A DNA stretch of 64,000 bases from JAEUMD01 sp050246945 (GCA_050246945.1 JBFWVC010000006.1:186001-250000); one strand, 5' to 3'. Shown: positions 18,437 through 26,765, counted from the stretch's first letter. The notes: generated by a model not told the origin, from the sequence alone. A program made the numbers and translations.

Positions 18437-18799
18437 CTAACCGCGGCCAAAATCATCCTCGATGCGGACTATGTCGTTCTCATCAAGCAAATCGCCGAGC
18501 TGAGTCTCAATGATCACGAGACGCTCGGAACCCGGATTTGCAATGCGATGCCTTGCAAGTTTGGGGACATGAACGGTCACTTTTGGCGACAGAGCGAATT
18601 CATCGTCGCCTATGATGGCAATGCCCGTGCCTTCAATGCACGTCCAAACCTCTTCGCGTCCTTGGTGATACTGGAGTGAAAGACGAGCGGCCCCATTGAC
18701 CGTAATGCGCTTCACGGTGTGCTTGTCGCCGACATCTAGCACGATCCAATGCCCCCACGGACGAGTGTCCTCCTCGCCAACCTTGTATCTGACGGTCAT
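18437..18799 (-). CDS. Cupin, mannose-6-phosphate isomerase type II-like
   Basis: A 120-aa single-domain cupin resembling the C-terminal isomerase domain of bifunctional mannose-6-phosphate isomerase/GDP-mannose pyrophosphorylase. Visible hallmarks are RPWGHWIVLDVGDKHTVKRI, SLQYHQGREEVWTCIEGTG with the metal-binding His and Glu, and VHVPKLARHRIANPG. The catalytic QxHxHRxExW pattern appears as QYHQGREEVW. The frame continues upstream to 18988, but ATG 18799 has a GGAGG seven bases ahead and begins at the domain. It presumably supplies or interconverts hexose phosphates, or epimerises a sugar; a non-catalytic role is also possible. The upstream GT4 gene lies on the same strand. Confidence 0.78.
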   Translation of the reverse strand: MTVRYKVGEEDTRPWGHWIVLDVGDKHTVKRITVNGAARLSLQYHQGREEVWTCIEGTGIAIIGDDEFALSPKVTVHVPKLARHRIANPGSERLVIIETQLGDLLDENDIVRIEDDFGRG

Positions 18800-18984
18800 C
18801 GCCGAGCCTCCAATGTCGCTTGGCATACGCAAGAGCGCTAGCCGAAATGCGCCAATCCGCGATGCGACGTACCATGAGGCGCTTGCATGGCACGGAATGG
18901 ATTTCGAGATGAGTTTTATACACCCTTTCGTCTTTCCTGGTGCAATCCTGAGCACGCCCCGTCCGAGCAGACTCGCGATCACGG

Positions 18985-20208
18985 TCAAACTCTATCCGTG
19001 ATTTTCTGATAGATTAATTGCACATCTCGCGCCATTCGCTGCGGTGTAAAATACTCTTCGACACGGCGCCGGCCATGTTCACCCATCTGGTCGCGAACGG
19101 TTGGGTTTCTCATGAGATGAACCAGGTTGGCTGAGAGATGCTCAATGTCCTGCGGAGCAGATAGCAGGCCCGTTTCTTGGTGCTGGATAATTTCGCGTGC
19201 ACCGCCATTATCTAACGCGATTACCGGTTTGCGCATTGCCATAGCTTCCAAATAGACCATGCCGAATGGCTCCTCAAAGGAGGGCATCGCATAGATGTCA
19301 CTCGCTGCCATGATTTGGGGAACATCGCGCCGATATCCTGTGAAAATTATGTGTCGCTCGAGGTCGAGTTCGGCTGTCAGCTTCCGCAGCTCTTGCGTAT
19401 ATGCCTCGCCTCCATACGTGGCCTCACCAACGAGAAGCAGACGAAAATCGGGAACGTCGCGCCTGGCAATCGACAGAGCCTTGATCAGCTCACGATGGCC
19501 CTTCCAGGGAATCAACCGAGAAACGCAGGCCAGCAGAGGAATTCCCGGAGCGATGCCGAACTCCGACCGGAGCTCTCCATCACGGGCACAATCCCATCCC
19601 ATGTCATCGGCCGCTCCGTCGTCCTGATTGTTCCAGCGCGTCAAGTCCAGCGCGTTGTGAACTGCGAAGGTTACATCTCGACGGTAGCCAAGGGCCACGA
19701 TGGACTCAGCAACAAAATTAGAAACGCCAATCAAAGCATCGGCGCGCCCCATGGCCCAGCGAACCTGGCGCCGGATCCAATCTTCCGCCTTGACATGGAC
19801 ATGAATAACACAACGCGCACCGGCCGCTCTCGCCACAAGCAAGCCCAAAAAGGCGTCGCGCGGCTTTTCGGTGCAATGGATGATGTCAATCTTATGCCGC
19901 TTACAATAGGCCACAAGCCCAGTCAGGCTAAACACAGCACCTGCCGAACCGCCAAGGATCTCTGCGATCGACTCGAGCGAATTCTTTTCAAATACACTCG
20001 GCCCGAATTGGGTGTTGCGGTGGTGAACACCAGGAATTGTTCTAATGGCCGTAAAGGAGGCGGGCCGTGCGACCTCGCTGCCGTGGTTGCTCGCAACAAA
20101 TACGTTCACCGCATCGCGGTCGAGATATCGCATGAGCAACGAGTGAATCATGGAGTCGGCGCCGAAAAAATCTTGCGACTGCATGAACAGCACGTTTAGC
20201 TTTGACAT
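18985..20208 (-). CDS. Glycosyltransferase family 4
   Basis: 407-aa GT-B-fold glycosyltransferase. The N-terminal acceptor domain has MSKLNVLFMQSQDFFGADSM and IDIIHCTEKPRDAFLGLLVA. The donor domain contains LLACVSRLIPWKGHRELIKA near residue 225 and the E-x7-E motif PSFEEPFGMVYLEAMAMRKP near residue 310. It belongs with the cupin on the minus strand and closes the polysaccharide locus. The linkage formed is unknown. The 200 bases upstream are AT-rich and likely hold its promoter. Confidence 0.87.
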   Translation of the reverse strand: MSKLNVLFMQSQDFFGADSMIHSLLMRYLDRDAVNVFVASNHGSEVARPASFTAIRTIPGVHHRNTQFGPSVFEKNSLESIAEILGGSAGAVFSLTGLVAYCKRHKIDIIHCTEKPRDAFLGLLVARAAGARCVIHVHVKAEDWIRRQVRWAMGRADALIGVSNFVAESIVALGYRRDVTFAVHNALDLTRWNNQDDGAADDMGWDCARDGELRSEFGIAPGIPLLACVSRLIPWKGHRELIKALSIARRDVPDFRLLLVGEATYGGEAYTQELRKLTAELDLERHIIFTGYRRDVPQIMAASDIYAMPSFEEPFGMVYLEAMAMRKPVIALDNGGAREIIQHQETGLLSAPQDIEHLSANLVHLMRNPTVRDQMGEHGRRRVEEYFTPQRMARDVQLIYQKITDRV

Positions 20209-20403
20209 GTACTCATCCCATCCTTGGGCGATTTAGTCTGAATCTAGCTTTCGCTGAAATTCTCAATAAAAGACACGATTAATACCGAGAGAATTTGCCC
20301 TTCGCAGTTGTTTGCCGTGGGGATGTTTGAGAAAATTTTTGTATCTCCTCCGAAAGCACAGGATCTGAAAACAAAATCACGACAAATTCAGTTAATTCAC
20401 CAC

Positions 20404-20502
20404 TAGAGCATGTTCATGTCGCATGAAACCATGAATGCGATCCACGTCTTTGAATTGAGCATGTTCTTCACGCTGAACCGCTGCACACTTCAGCGGAACA
20501 TG
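20404..20502 (+). repeat. Dispersed ~100-bp repeat, copy A
   Basis: First of four copies in this window. The left half is an imperfect inverted repeat around TTCATG...CATGAA. The right half shares GAATTGAGCATGTT, CACGCTGAACCG and GCACACTTCAGC with the other copies, and the arms AGCATGTT and AACATG can pair. Here the left arm begins TAGAGCATG rather than TAGATCGC. Its right end provides the stop codon of the truncated minus-strand gene. Confidence 0.8.
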
Positions 20503-20699
20503 GCATTGCGCAGCTCCTTCAGCTCTTGCTCATCGCCCGGCAGAACGGCATGTTTGGCCGTCAATCCATGCCGCACGGCGTTGAGACTGGTGCGCTCCTT
20601 GCCGACGAGCGGTCGCGCTCCGCTCCTCTTCAGCGCATTCGCACTGTTAGCAGCGAGTTGTTTTCCGGTGGCCATGGCCTTGCCCTGATCCGAATTCAA
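20490..20699 (-). pseudogene. Truncated RHGLTAK-motif protein
   Basis: A 69-codon relic. The visible core ANSANALKRSGARPLVGKER and NAVRHGLTAKHAVLPGDEQE belongs to a widespread family of uncharacterised proteins that I know by the pattern AN.ANA.KS.GPRT.EGK..S..NALRHGLTA. As I recall, full members are considerably longer. Here the frame ends abruptly with RNAMFR inside the dispersed repeat, which supplies the stop codon. I infer that repeat insertion or recombination removed the C-terminal part. Another possible fragment lies just upstream on the same strand. It could still be expressed as a short peptide, but I consider that unlikely. Confidence 0.55.
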
Positions 20700-21301
20700 C
20701 GCCTCTTTGCGTTAAGCAAGTACCGCGCCAGGAACAGTTCCACATCCCGCTCAGCCCTTGCTTTGCGGTTCCGCTGCAAGCTCAATCAGTCGCCTGAAAT
20801 GGTTGCAAATGCACCCATGGTCCGTCTACCGATTCTCGTTGCGGCAATTGCCTGCGCCACGATCTGGACTGATCCTTGCGCGCTGCCCCTGCGCCTAATT
20901 TTCTTTGTCATCTGGATCGTGGGGATCCGCGGTCGGCTTCGGCGAATTCTTGATCGTCCAGGTTGTCCCGATCAGGGCAGCGGCCGAGGCGCTTGATGAT
21001 GACGGAACAACTGCGGGCGGAGCCGAAGTGCAGTTGAACGATCTCGAAATCAAACGACATTGAGATCTGGCCTGATCTCGGACACCCGAAAACCTCAATG
21101 AAGGGACTGTTCCCAGCGCTCGACATGCGGCCATGGCATGCGCCCGCCTGCCACGCGCAGGAACGCGCAGGCGTTGAGCTATCCGCAGCTCTCAGAACTC
21201 AGGGCGCGAGGTGAAGAAGCGCTTGGTACTGTTGCAGGCCCGCTTGACAGCGTTGCCCGGTGTCGAAGGCATGCGCGTCTACAAACCAACAGCGCGATTG
21301 A

Positions 21302-21892
21302 TCAGAAGTCGCCCTTGGAGCCGCGCTCCAGGATCGCCTGCATGATCTTCTTCACGCCGATGGCCTCCTCCTTCAACTCGGGTGGGAGCGGTTTGCCGCC
21401 ATGGATCATCATGTCCATGTTGAGCGTGTAGAGCCAAAGCCTGCCTGTCTTGTCCTCAAGCAGCGAGATGCGGCACGGCAGGTACGCCGAGAAGGCGTCG
21501 GAGTAGTCGATCATCTTGGCCGCGGTCAGCGGGTTGCAGTAGAGGTAGATATTCAGCTTGCGCCAGGGCTTGCCCTGCATCGCGGACACCTGATCGCCAA
21601 GCGGCAGCTCTCCCACTCCCTTGATGTTCATCTCGTTGGCGACCGACTTGATCGACTGAGCGACCTCATCAAACGTGAGGCCTTCCTTCACCTGCGCCTT
21701 CCATACCGTCGCCTCGGCGGGGTTACCAGTCGCCATCAACTTGTCGACCATTTCCTTGTAGGTTTCGGCTGCCTTGGGGTCGAAGTCCGTGAACTTCGAT
21801 ATGTCGCTGCCGTGACTGGCGTACATGTAGCCGCCGCCGATGACGGCAACGAGACCGATGAGCGCCAGGACGTTGCGAATGAAAGCGAACAT
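21302..21892 (-). CDS. DUF302 domain protein, membrane-anchored
   Basis: A 196-aa protein with one N-terminal hydrophobic segment (FIRNVLALIGLVAVIGGGYM) that acts as an anchor or signal. The C-terminal half carries the DUF302 pattern: YLYCNPLTAAKMIDYSDAF, AYLPCRISLLEDKTGRLWLY and TLNMDMMIHGG. DUF302 proteins are soluble periplasmic or cytoplasmic proteins of unknown role, often found near redox or sulfur genes. The ATG at 21892 has GAGGGAA upstream; a longer frame to 22096 lacks support. It is divergent from the Met-rich membrane protein, and the roughly 300-bp space between them should hold both promoters. Confidence 0.75.
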   Translation of the reverse strand: MFAFIRNVLALIGLVAVIGGGYMYASHGSDISKFTDFDPKAAETYKEMVDKLMATGNPAEATVWKAQVKEGLTFDEVAQSIKSVANEMNIKGVGELPLGDQVSAMQGKPWRKLNIYLYCNPLTAAKMIDYSDAFSAYLPCRISLLEDKTGRLWLYTLNMDMMIHGGKPLPPELKEEAIGVKKIMQAILERGSKGDF

Positions 21893-22188
21893 GGGCGTTT
21901 CCCTCGTATGAGATGACTTCTTAGGTCGCAGGCCACAGCCGCCACCGGGTCGAATGATTGGGTTGCAATGATGCGAATATATAGTGTTTTGCGCAACCAA
22001 AACCTCCGGCCCCACTCGACGAGTGGTGCATCCCGCGCGTTGCTGCAGCGCAGCACACGAGCAAGGTGCGGGGCCCGCTGCGAGCGGCATATTCACGCAA
22101 TCGCATTTTTTGATTGAGCAACGTGCGGGCTTTGAGACACGTTGTCCAAAATGCCATCAGGCAGCGCGTTCACCGGGAGGACGACACG

Positions 22189-22542
22189 ATGAAGCAGTTC
22201 ATGATCGAGATGATGACGATGATGATGCCTTACATGAAGCCGCTGATGTGGCTCGGCGTCGTTGCCGGGGCGCTTGGCGTCGTCCTGCTTCTTGCGCACA
22301 TGCTCTTCCGGTCCAACACCGGTGGCTGGGTGCTGCTGGCGGGGCGCGTTACGCTCGGCTTCGCGATCTTCTTTTTCGCCTGCCAGGTTGCCGGCTATTT
22401 CCTGGGGGCCGCACCCGGCATCAATTTCGGCGACTTCAGCAAGATGGAATTCAACATCGTGCCATTCTGGCAGATCGGTGCTGGTTTCCTCGTGGCGGCT
22501 CTGGTGCTGGGCTTTTTCGGCGGGCGGCTTCGCACGGCGTGA
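22189..22542 (+). CDS. Small membrane protein with Met-rich N-terminus
   Basis: 117-aa integral membrane protein of unknown function. It starts MKQFMIEMMTMMMPYMKPLM and then has three likely membrane helices: LGVVAGALGVVLLLAHML, VTLGFAIFFFACQVAGYFLG and FWQIGAGFLVAALVLGFFGG. The ATG is preceded by GGGAGG at good spacing. Neighbours are the divergent DUF302 gene and the convergent DUF2147-like gene, with a strong hairpin between. Eight methionines in the first 20 residues are notable but may only reflect the membrane-entry segment. No family was recognised. Confidence 0.65.
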   Translation: MKQFMIEMMTMMMPYMKPLMWLGVVAGALGVVLLLAHMLFRSNTGGWVLLAGRVTLGFAIFFFACQVAGYFLGAAPGINFGDFSKMEFNIVPFWQIGAGFLVAALVLGFFGGRLRTA

Positions 22543-22598
22543 GCGCGCGCCCCGCTCGGAAATCTCCTGGATAGATAACATATACCGCAAAAAGTGTT

Positions 22599-22624
22599 GG
22601 CGCCGGATCGAGAGATCCGGCGCC
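22599..22624. terminator. Bidirectional terminator hairpin
   Basis: A perfect 11-base stem, GGCGCCGGATC, with a GAGA tetraloop lies between two convergent genes. It is followed by TCGTTGTT on the plus strand and AACACTTTTTG on the minus strand, so it could end both transcripts. Confidence 0.75.
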
Positions 22625-22662
22625 TCGTTGTTCATTGCAGCGCAATGCGCGCTCAGCGCAAG

Positions 22663-23019
22663 TCACTTAATGCGCTTGAAGACGCCGGAAGCGCACGCAC
22701 CAGCGGCCGTGCAGCCATCCATCTTGAAGGCGTCAGCGCCATCCTGCACCATCTTCGCATTGTAGGTCTCGCCGGTCATCGGATGAGCGATCTGGCCGAC
22801 GAAGGCTCCGTCCTTAGCCTCCAGCTTCGACTTGATCATCTCCATGCCCTTGTTCTTCGGGCCATCCGTCACGATGCAGGACATGCCGTTGGCACCGCCC
22901 TCTTTGCACTCAATCGTGAAGCCTTCCCATCCCCACTTGCCGACCATCGGGTTGGCAAAGGCCGACGTCGATAGACCAAGAGCTGCAAGACCGACAGCCG
23001 CAGCGAAAGCCTTCTTCAT
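22663..23019 (-). CDS. Secreted DUF2147-like protein
   Basis: 118-aa exported protein. The N-terminal signal peptide KKAFAAAVGLAALGLSTSAF is probably cleaved after AFA. The mature part begins NPMVGKWGWEGF and contains IAHPMTGETYNAKM and a late DGCTAAGACASGVFKRI. This layout (G-x-W start, G-x-I-x-x-P-x-x-G-x-x-Y, then G-C...C and an aromatic end) is like the DUF2147 periplasmic family, though the match is not exact. Four cysteines are present in the mature protein, which may form disulfides. Function is unknown. It is convergent with the Met-rich membrane protein gene. Confidence 0.7.
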   Translation of the reverse strand: MKKAFAAAVGLAALGLSTSAFANPMVGKWGWEGFTIECKEGGANGMSCIVTDGPKNKGMEMIKSKLEAKDGAFVGQIAHPMTGETYNAKMVQDGADAFKMDGCTAAGACASGVFKRIK

Positions 23020-23510
23020 GACGTTACTCCCTGGAAACCCCGGACCATTCGAGTGGGCCGGATGAGCTGATCGAGAACATTCGCCGCGTTGACCTCGTCG
23101 TCCACGGCGAAGACGCCCCCCTGCCGCATTTGGCGAGGGTAGATTTGGTTAACACATTCCCACATTCGAATGAATGATATTCGGCGACGAAAATGGTGCT
23201 CCACGACGTAGACTATGGTGTGAAAATGCTCGCTTCCGGCCGCACCTGGTGACGTGCTGCAATGCAGCAGCGCGAGTTTGCTTCGAAGTCGTGCCCACTA
23301 GCATGCGGAAACATTTCGCGGCTTTTCAAGCCTGCTGGGCCGGGGGTACATCGCCATTTTTTGCAGAGCACAACCGATGCCGACCGAGTGCTCTGCGTTA
23401 TCGACAAATCGTCGCATCGTCCGCTCGGGGACTCGCCACGAGCCGCTGCGAGGCGCATTATATTCGTGATTGCGAATATGATTTGATCATGTCGACCGAT
23501 AGGTGAGCCC
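23020..23510. other. Intergenic region
   Basis: About 490 bp between divergent genes (the DUF2147-like gene and the lipase-like gene). No gene is supported. The bases just before 23511 are AT-rich and contain GATTGCGAATATGATTTGATC, a plausible promoter region, but no consensus element could be assigned. Confidence 0.4.
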
Positions 23511-24386
23511 ATGTCGATGAAGCAACGTTTGCGCATTCCTCTCGTTCGCCAGGCACGCGCGTTTGCATACGCGGTGGCGGCGGTTGCCGCACTCGCCATG
23601 CCGTCCGTCGCCACGGCCGACACGCTGGTTCTGGTCCAAGGGTATTTGGGATCGGCTGGCAGCTGGCGCGTGAGCGGGATCGTTCCGCTCCTGCATCAGC
23701 GCGGCTGGGCGGATGCAGGCCATCTCTTCGTTGGACCAGACGGGCGTCTCAATTCGACGCTGCCAGCGCCAAGCTCCGAACACCGCCTCTATACCCTCGA
23801 CCTTCCCACCGAGGCTCCGGTAGCGCTGCAGGCGCAAGTGCTGTCGGCCAACATCGCGGAGGTCGCGCGGCGTCATCCCGGCGAAAAGATATCGGTCGCG
23901 GCGCATTCCGCGGGCGGAGTTGTCGCGCGCTACGAGATGGTGACGAATCCGAAGACGCAGATCGATACGCTGGTGACGATCGCCAGCCCGCATATGGGCA
24001 CCTCGACGGCAGAAGTCGGGTCCATGATCGGCAATTCGCCATTGTCGTGGGTGGCGCCATTCTTCGGTGCCAGTACGATCAACCGGTCGCAGGTGCTGTA
24101 TCGCGATCTGTGGCGGGATGGACCCTACACCATGCTCGGCTGGCTCAATCGGCAGCCCCACCCCAAAGCTCGCTATGTTTCGGTGATCCGGACCGCGGAC
24201 GTGCGTGCGCCCTATGCCGGCGACAGTGTGGTGGCGGGATGGAGCCAGGACATGAACATCGTGCCAGCGCTGGCGGGCCGTGCGGAACGCGTAATATCTC
24301 CAGGCGACCATGGGTTGCGCACGGATGACGGCCTGCTTATTGCCGATCTGCTATTGGCGCAGCCAACACAGGTTGCGACGCATTAG
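23511..24386 (+). CDS. Secreted alpha/beta hydrolase (lipase-like)
   Basis: 291-aa exported esterase or lipase. An N-terminal signal peptide of about 37 residues ends VATA, followed by DTLVLVQGYLGSAGSW, which forms the oxyanion region. The nucleophile motif is AAHSAGGVVARYEMV near residue 130 (AHSAGG in place of GHSxGG), and a conserved TIASPHMGT follows. The segment PALAGRAERVISPGDHGLRT near residue 255 likely holds the acidic residue and histidine. This is the architecture of bacterial triacylglycerol lipases and PGAP1-like hydrolases. The substrate is unknown. The stop codon TAG is also the first three bases of a dispersed repeat copy, so the native end may have been set by repeat insertion. 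Confidence 0.8.
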   Translation: MSMKQRLRIPLVRQARAFAYAVAAVAALAMPSVATADTLVLVQGYLGSAGSWRVSGIVPLLHQRGWADAGHLFVGPDGRLNSTLPAPSSEHRLYTLDLPTEAPVALQAQVLSANIAEVARRHPGEKISVAAHSAGGVVARYEMVTNPKTQIDTLVTIASPHMGTSTAEVGSMIGNSPLSWVAPFFGASTINRSQVLYRDLWRDGPYTMLGWLNRQPHPKARYVSVIRTADVRAPYAGDSVVAGWSQDMNIVPALAGRAERVISPGDHGLRTDDGLLIADLLLAQPTQVATH

Positions 24387-24485
24387 ATCGCGTTCATGTT
24401 TCATAGAATCACGAACGCGACCTAGTTCCCTGAATTGAGCATGTTTGTCACGCTGAACCGGTGCACACTTCAGCTGAACATGCTC
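24384..24485 (+). repeat. Dispersed ~100-bp repeat, copy B
   Basis: Begins TAGATCGCGTTCATG, pairs with CACGAACGCGACCTAG, then continues GAATTGAGCATGTTTGTC, CACGCTGAACCG, GCACACTTCAGCTGAACATG. The two halves form consecutive hairpins. It overlaps the stop codon of the lipase-like gene and lies just ahead of a factor-independent terminator. Confidence 0.85.
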
Positions 24486-24540
24486 CAACGCGCCGCGAAT
24501 TTTCGTGCGGAGCATTCCCCCATATGCACCGCACTTCTGA

Positions 24541-24569
24541 AAAGCCGCACAGCGATGTGCGGCTTTTTT
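24541..24569 (+). terminator. Rho-independent terminator
   Basis: Ten-base stem AAAGCCGCAC with the loop AGCGAT and the complement GTGCGGCTTT running into six T residues. It ends transcription of the lipase-like gene after the repeat and also separates it from the convergent sigma-54 activator gene. Confidence 0.85.
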
Positions 24570-24638
24570 CTCGTATGAACGCGGCGGACGCGGATGTCGG
24601 CATGGAGAAAAGAGAAGCTTCAGTTTCGCGGAAGGTCG

Positions 24639-26051
24639 TCAGTGCGAGGGCGACAGGATTTGCAAGCGCTGCATTCGCCGCCAGAGTGTGGTCCGGTCGA
24701 CGCCGAGCAGCTTGGCGGCAGCGGAGCGGTTGCCATTCGCCTGGATCAGCGCATTCTCGATTTCGCGGCGCGCGACATCGTCCTCGTCGTTTTCGTCGGC
24801 GCTGCTTTCGAGTGCCTGTCCGGCGACGCGTTCCGAGCCCGACCACATCTGCTTGGCCAACACACTCATACGGATCTGCTCGGGCAGGCTTTCCGGCTTC
24901 ACGGTGCCATCCACGGCGCAAATCAGCGCATGTTCAACAGCGTTCTCCAATTCGCGCACGTTGCCGGGCCAGTGGTAGTTCATGAGGATCTGCATCGCTT
25001 CGGTGCTGCACGAAACACCGGCAGGATAGCCGCGCGCCTCCAGATTTTCGCAGAAGTGCTTCAAGAGCAGCGGGATGTCGCCGCGCCTTTCGCGGATCGG
25101 CGGCACGTTGAGGGTGAAGACGGCAAGTCGATAATAGAGGTCGGCGCGAAAATCGCCGGCATCGACCATCTCGCGCAGATCGCGGTTGGATGCGGTAATA
25201 ATGCGAATGTCGACGCGCATGGTTTTATCGGAACCGACCGGCTCGAATTCGTGATCCTGCAGAACGCGCAGGAGCTTCGCCTGCAGATGCATGGGGATTT
25301 CGGCGATCTCGTCGAGGAACAGGGTGCCGCCATGGGCGGCCTGGAAGCGGCCGGGCCTGTCGCGCATGGCGCCGGTGAACGCACCCTTAACATGTCCGAA
25401 CAGCTCGCTCTCGATCAGCGTCGTCGGGATTGCTGCACAGTTGACTTCCACAAACGGCTTGTCGGCGCGGCGGCTGAGGCGGTGGATGAGCCGCGCTATA
25501 TGCGTTTTGCCAGTGCCGGATTCGCCCTGCAGCAGCACCGACGCATTCGAAGGTGCAACCTGATGCACCCGTTCCAATAGCGCCAGGACCTTGCGGTCAT
25601 TCGTCACGAGGTCGCCGCGAGAGCGATCGATCAACATCTCCAGGCGATGGCGCTCGGTTACGTCGCGGATGATCATCAGGCGGGTCTGGCCGACCAGCTC
25701 GCACGTCTGGCAGCTGTGCAGTTCGAGGTAGCGGGGCTCGCCATTCACCGTGATGCGACGCTGAAAGCGCACGAAGTCGGTAAGGTCGCCTCCCTCCTTG
25801 CTGCCGCGCGCAGCCTCTGCCAGCGCTACGTCGATGGACTGATCGTCGGTGATGCCGAGCACATCGTGAAGCGAGGTGAGCGGCTGGTTCCCGGCTGCGC
25901 CGAGGAGCGCTGCCGCGGCAGGGTTGTGATATATGATGCGGCCATCAAGATCGGCCACGATCACACCTTCGTCGATGAACGAGACAACCGCTTCGAGAAG
26001 GACGCGCAGTTGATCGCTGTTTGGCGTTTCCAAGAGCCATCCTCCCAGCAA
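24639..26051 (-). CDS. Sigma-54-dependent PAS/AAA+/Fis activator
   Basis: 470-aa bacterial enhancer-binding protein. Residues 12-135 are a PAS sensor domain (DEGVIVADLDGRIIYHNPAA). The AAA+ module has Walker A GESGTGKT at 176-183, the sigma-54 contact loop GAFTGA at 223-228 and Walker B GGTLFLDE at 241-248. The C-terminal Fis-type helix-turn-helix reads NRSAAAKLLGVDRTTLWRRM. All ATPase and sigma-54 contact residues are present, so it should activate transcription, with PAS sensing a small molecule or redox state. It is divergent from an operon that has a textbook sigma-54 promoter; palindromes in the shared spacer are likely its sites. There is no receiver domain, so no partner kinase is implied. 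Confidence 0.9.
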   Translation of the reverse strand: MLGGWLLETPNSDQLRVLLEAVVSFIDEGVIVADLDGRIIYHNPAAAALLGAAGNQPLTSLHDVLGITDDQSIDVALAEAARGSKEGGDLTDFVRFQRRITVNGEPRYLELHSCQTCELVGQTRLMIIRDVTERHRLEMLIDRSRGDLVTNDRKVLALLERVHQVAPSNASVLLQGESGTGKTHIARLIHRLSRRADKPFVEVNCAAIPTTLIESELFGHVKGAFTGAMRDRPGRFQAAHGGTLFLDEIAEIPMHLQAKLLRVLQDHEFEPVGSDKTMRVDIRIITASNRDLREMVDAGDFRADLYYRLAVFTLNVPPIRERRGDIPLLLKHFCENLEARGYPAGVSCSTEAMQILMNYHWPGNVRELENAVEHALICAVDGTVKPESLPEQIRMSVLAKQMWSGSERVAGQALESSADENDEDDVARREIENALIQANGNRSAAAKLLGVDRTTLWRRMQRLQILSPSH

Positions 26052-26108
26052 GAATGACTTATTCAGCCCACCGATTTCTGATGAACGGTAGCGGCCACAT
26101 CACTCATT

Positions 26109-26135
26109 GTTGCAACGCTCGCGGCGTTGCGCAAC
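26109..26135. promoter_or_regulatory. Candidate activator-binding palindromes
   Basis: Two close palindromes, GTTGCAAC at 26109-26116 and GTTGCGCAAC at 26126-26135, together form a larger imperfect inverted repeat with TGTTGC outer arms. They lie about 140 bp upstream of the sigma-54 promoter and 58-84 bp from the start of the divergent activator gene. That is the expected position for an upstream activating sequence that also allows autoregulation. Confidence 0.55.
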
Positions 26136-26276
26136 ACTAAGTCGGACATAAAGCTTAAATTTTCCATCCAGAACAGATGTTTAATTCGCTATTCTAAGAT
26201 CCAACCGGGAAAATCGCTGCAACCGGCGCAACACGTCTTGTATGTAAAAACCTATATTTTACAATGAATTAACCCT

Positions 26277-26292
26277 TGGCACAGGCATTGCA
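26277..26292 (+). promoter_or_regulatory. Sigma-54 (-24/-12) promoter
   Basis: TGGCAC, then AGGCA, then TTGCA: an exact match to the sigma-54 consensus TGGCAC-N5-TTGCA, with the GG at -24 and GC at -12 ten bases apart. It lies 77 bases before the start of the SCP2-like gene and points towards it. The divergently encoded sigma-54 activator makes a functional link very likely. Confidence 0.88.
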
Positions 26293-26369
26293 TTCGAGAA
26301 ACTGAATATTCGTGTATCGTGTGCTTAATGGGGCAGCAAGACCCCTGATGGCGGGGAGGAGTGCCGAAA

Positions 26370-26765
26370 ATGGCATCGTTATTTTCAGTGGACTGGATGG
26401 AACGGTTCCGCGAAGCGTGGAACGCCGAGCCGGCCCTTGCCGGAGCGCTCGGCAAGATCGGATTCAACTCGACCATCGGCTACGGATTTCGCGGCGAGGC
26501 GACGCCGCGCGGAATACTGATCATCGAAAGCGGCGCAGCGGTCCGCGCCAAAGCCTACGAAGGCGAGCATCTCGACTGGGACCTGCGCGCCGATCCCGAA
26601 ACGTGGGCGCAGTGGCTGGCCGAGCCGCCAGGCATGGTGAGCCTGGGCATGGCCTATGCCTCCTCGCGCCTGCAGTTCGTGACCGGCGATTATGTCACCA
26701 TGATCAAAGAGCCGTCGATGGCCGGCCCCTTCATGAAAAGTTTCAGCGTAATGGCGAGGGTTTGA
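26370..26765 (+). CDS. SCP2 sterol-transfer-like protein
   Basis: 131-aa soluble protein resembling the SCP2 lipid-binding fold: FREAWNAEPALAGALGKIGF at the start, a central strand region GILIIESGAAVRAKAYEG, then DLRADPETWAQWL and a C-terminal half with TGDYVTMIKEPSMAGPFMKS. SCP2 domains bind hydrophobic molecules such as lipids or acyl-CoA. The ATG at 26370 follows GGGGAGGA nine bases away; a GTG at 26361 would abut the ribosome site. It is the first gene after the sigma-54 promoter, and its stop overlaps the next start (TGATG), so it should be made with the membrane fusion protein. A role presenting a hydrophobic substrate to the pump is inference. Confidence 0.7.
   Translation: MASLFSVDWMERFREAWNAEPALAGALGKIGFNSTIGYGFRGEATPRGILIIESGAAVRAKAYEGEHLDWDLRADPETWAQWLAEPPGMVSLGMAYASSRLQFVTGDYVTMIKEPSMAGPFMKSFSVMARV

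Larger units (their letters stand above)
20209..21301. other. Gene-poor junction with repeat and gene relics
   Basis: Roughly 1.1 kb separating the glycan locus from the next genes. It contains one copy of the dispersed 100-bp repeat and the truncated RHGLTAK gene. On the minus strand at about 20716-20787, a frame reads RKARAERDVELFLARYLLN ending in a TGA, which looks like the tail of another lost gene. Positions 20800-21300 show no gene I can support. The patchwork suggests past insertion and deletion. Confidence 0.5.

Noticed and set aside
23016..23204. A 62-codon minus-strand frame upstream of the DUF2147-like gene
   Set aside because: No motif and it covers the likely promoter of that gene; no ribosome site.
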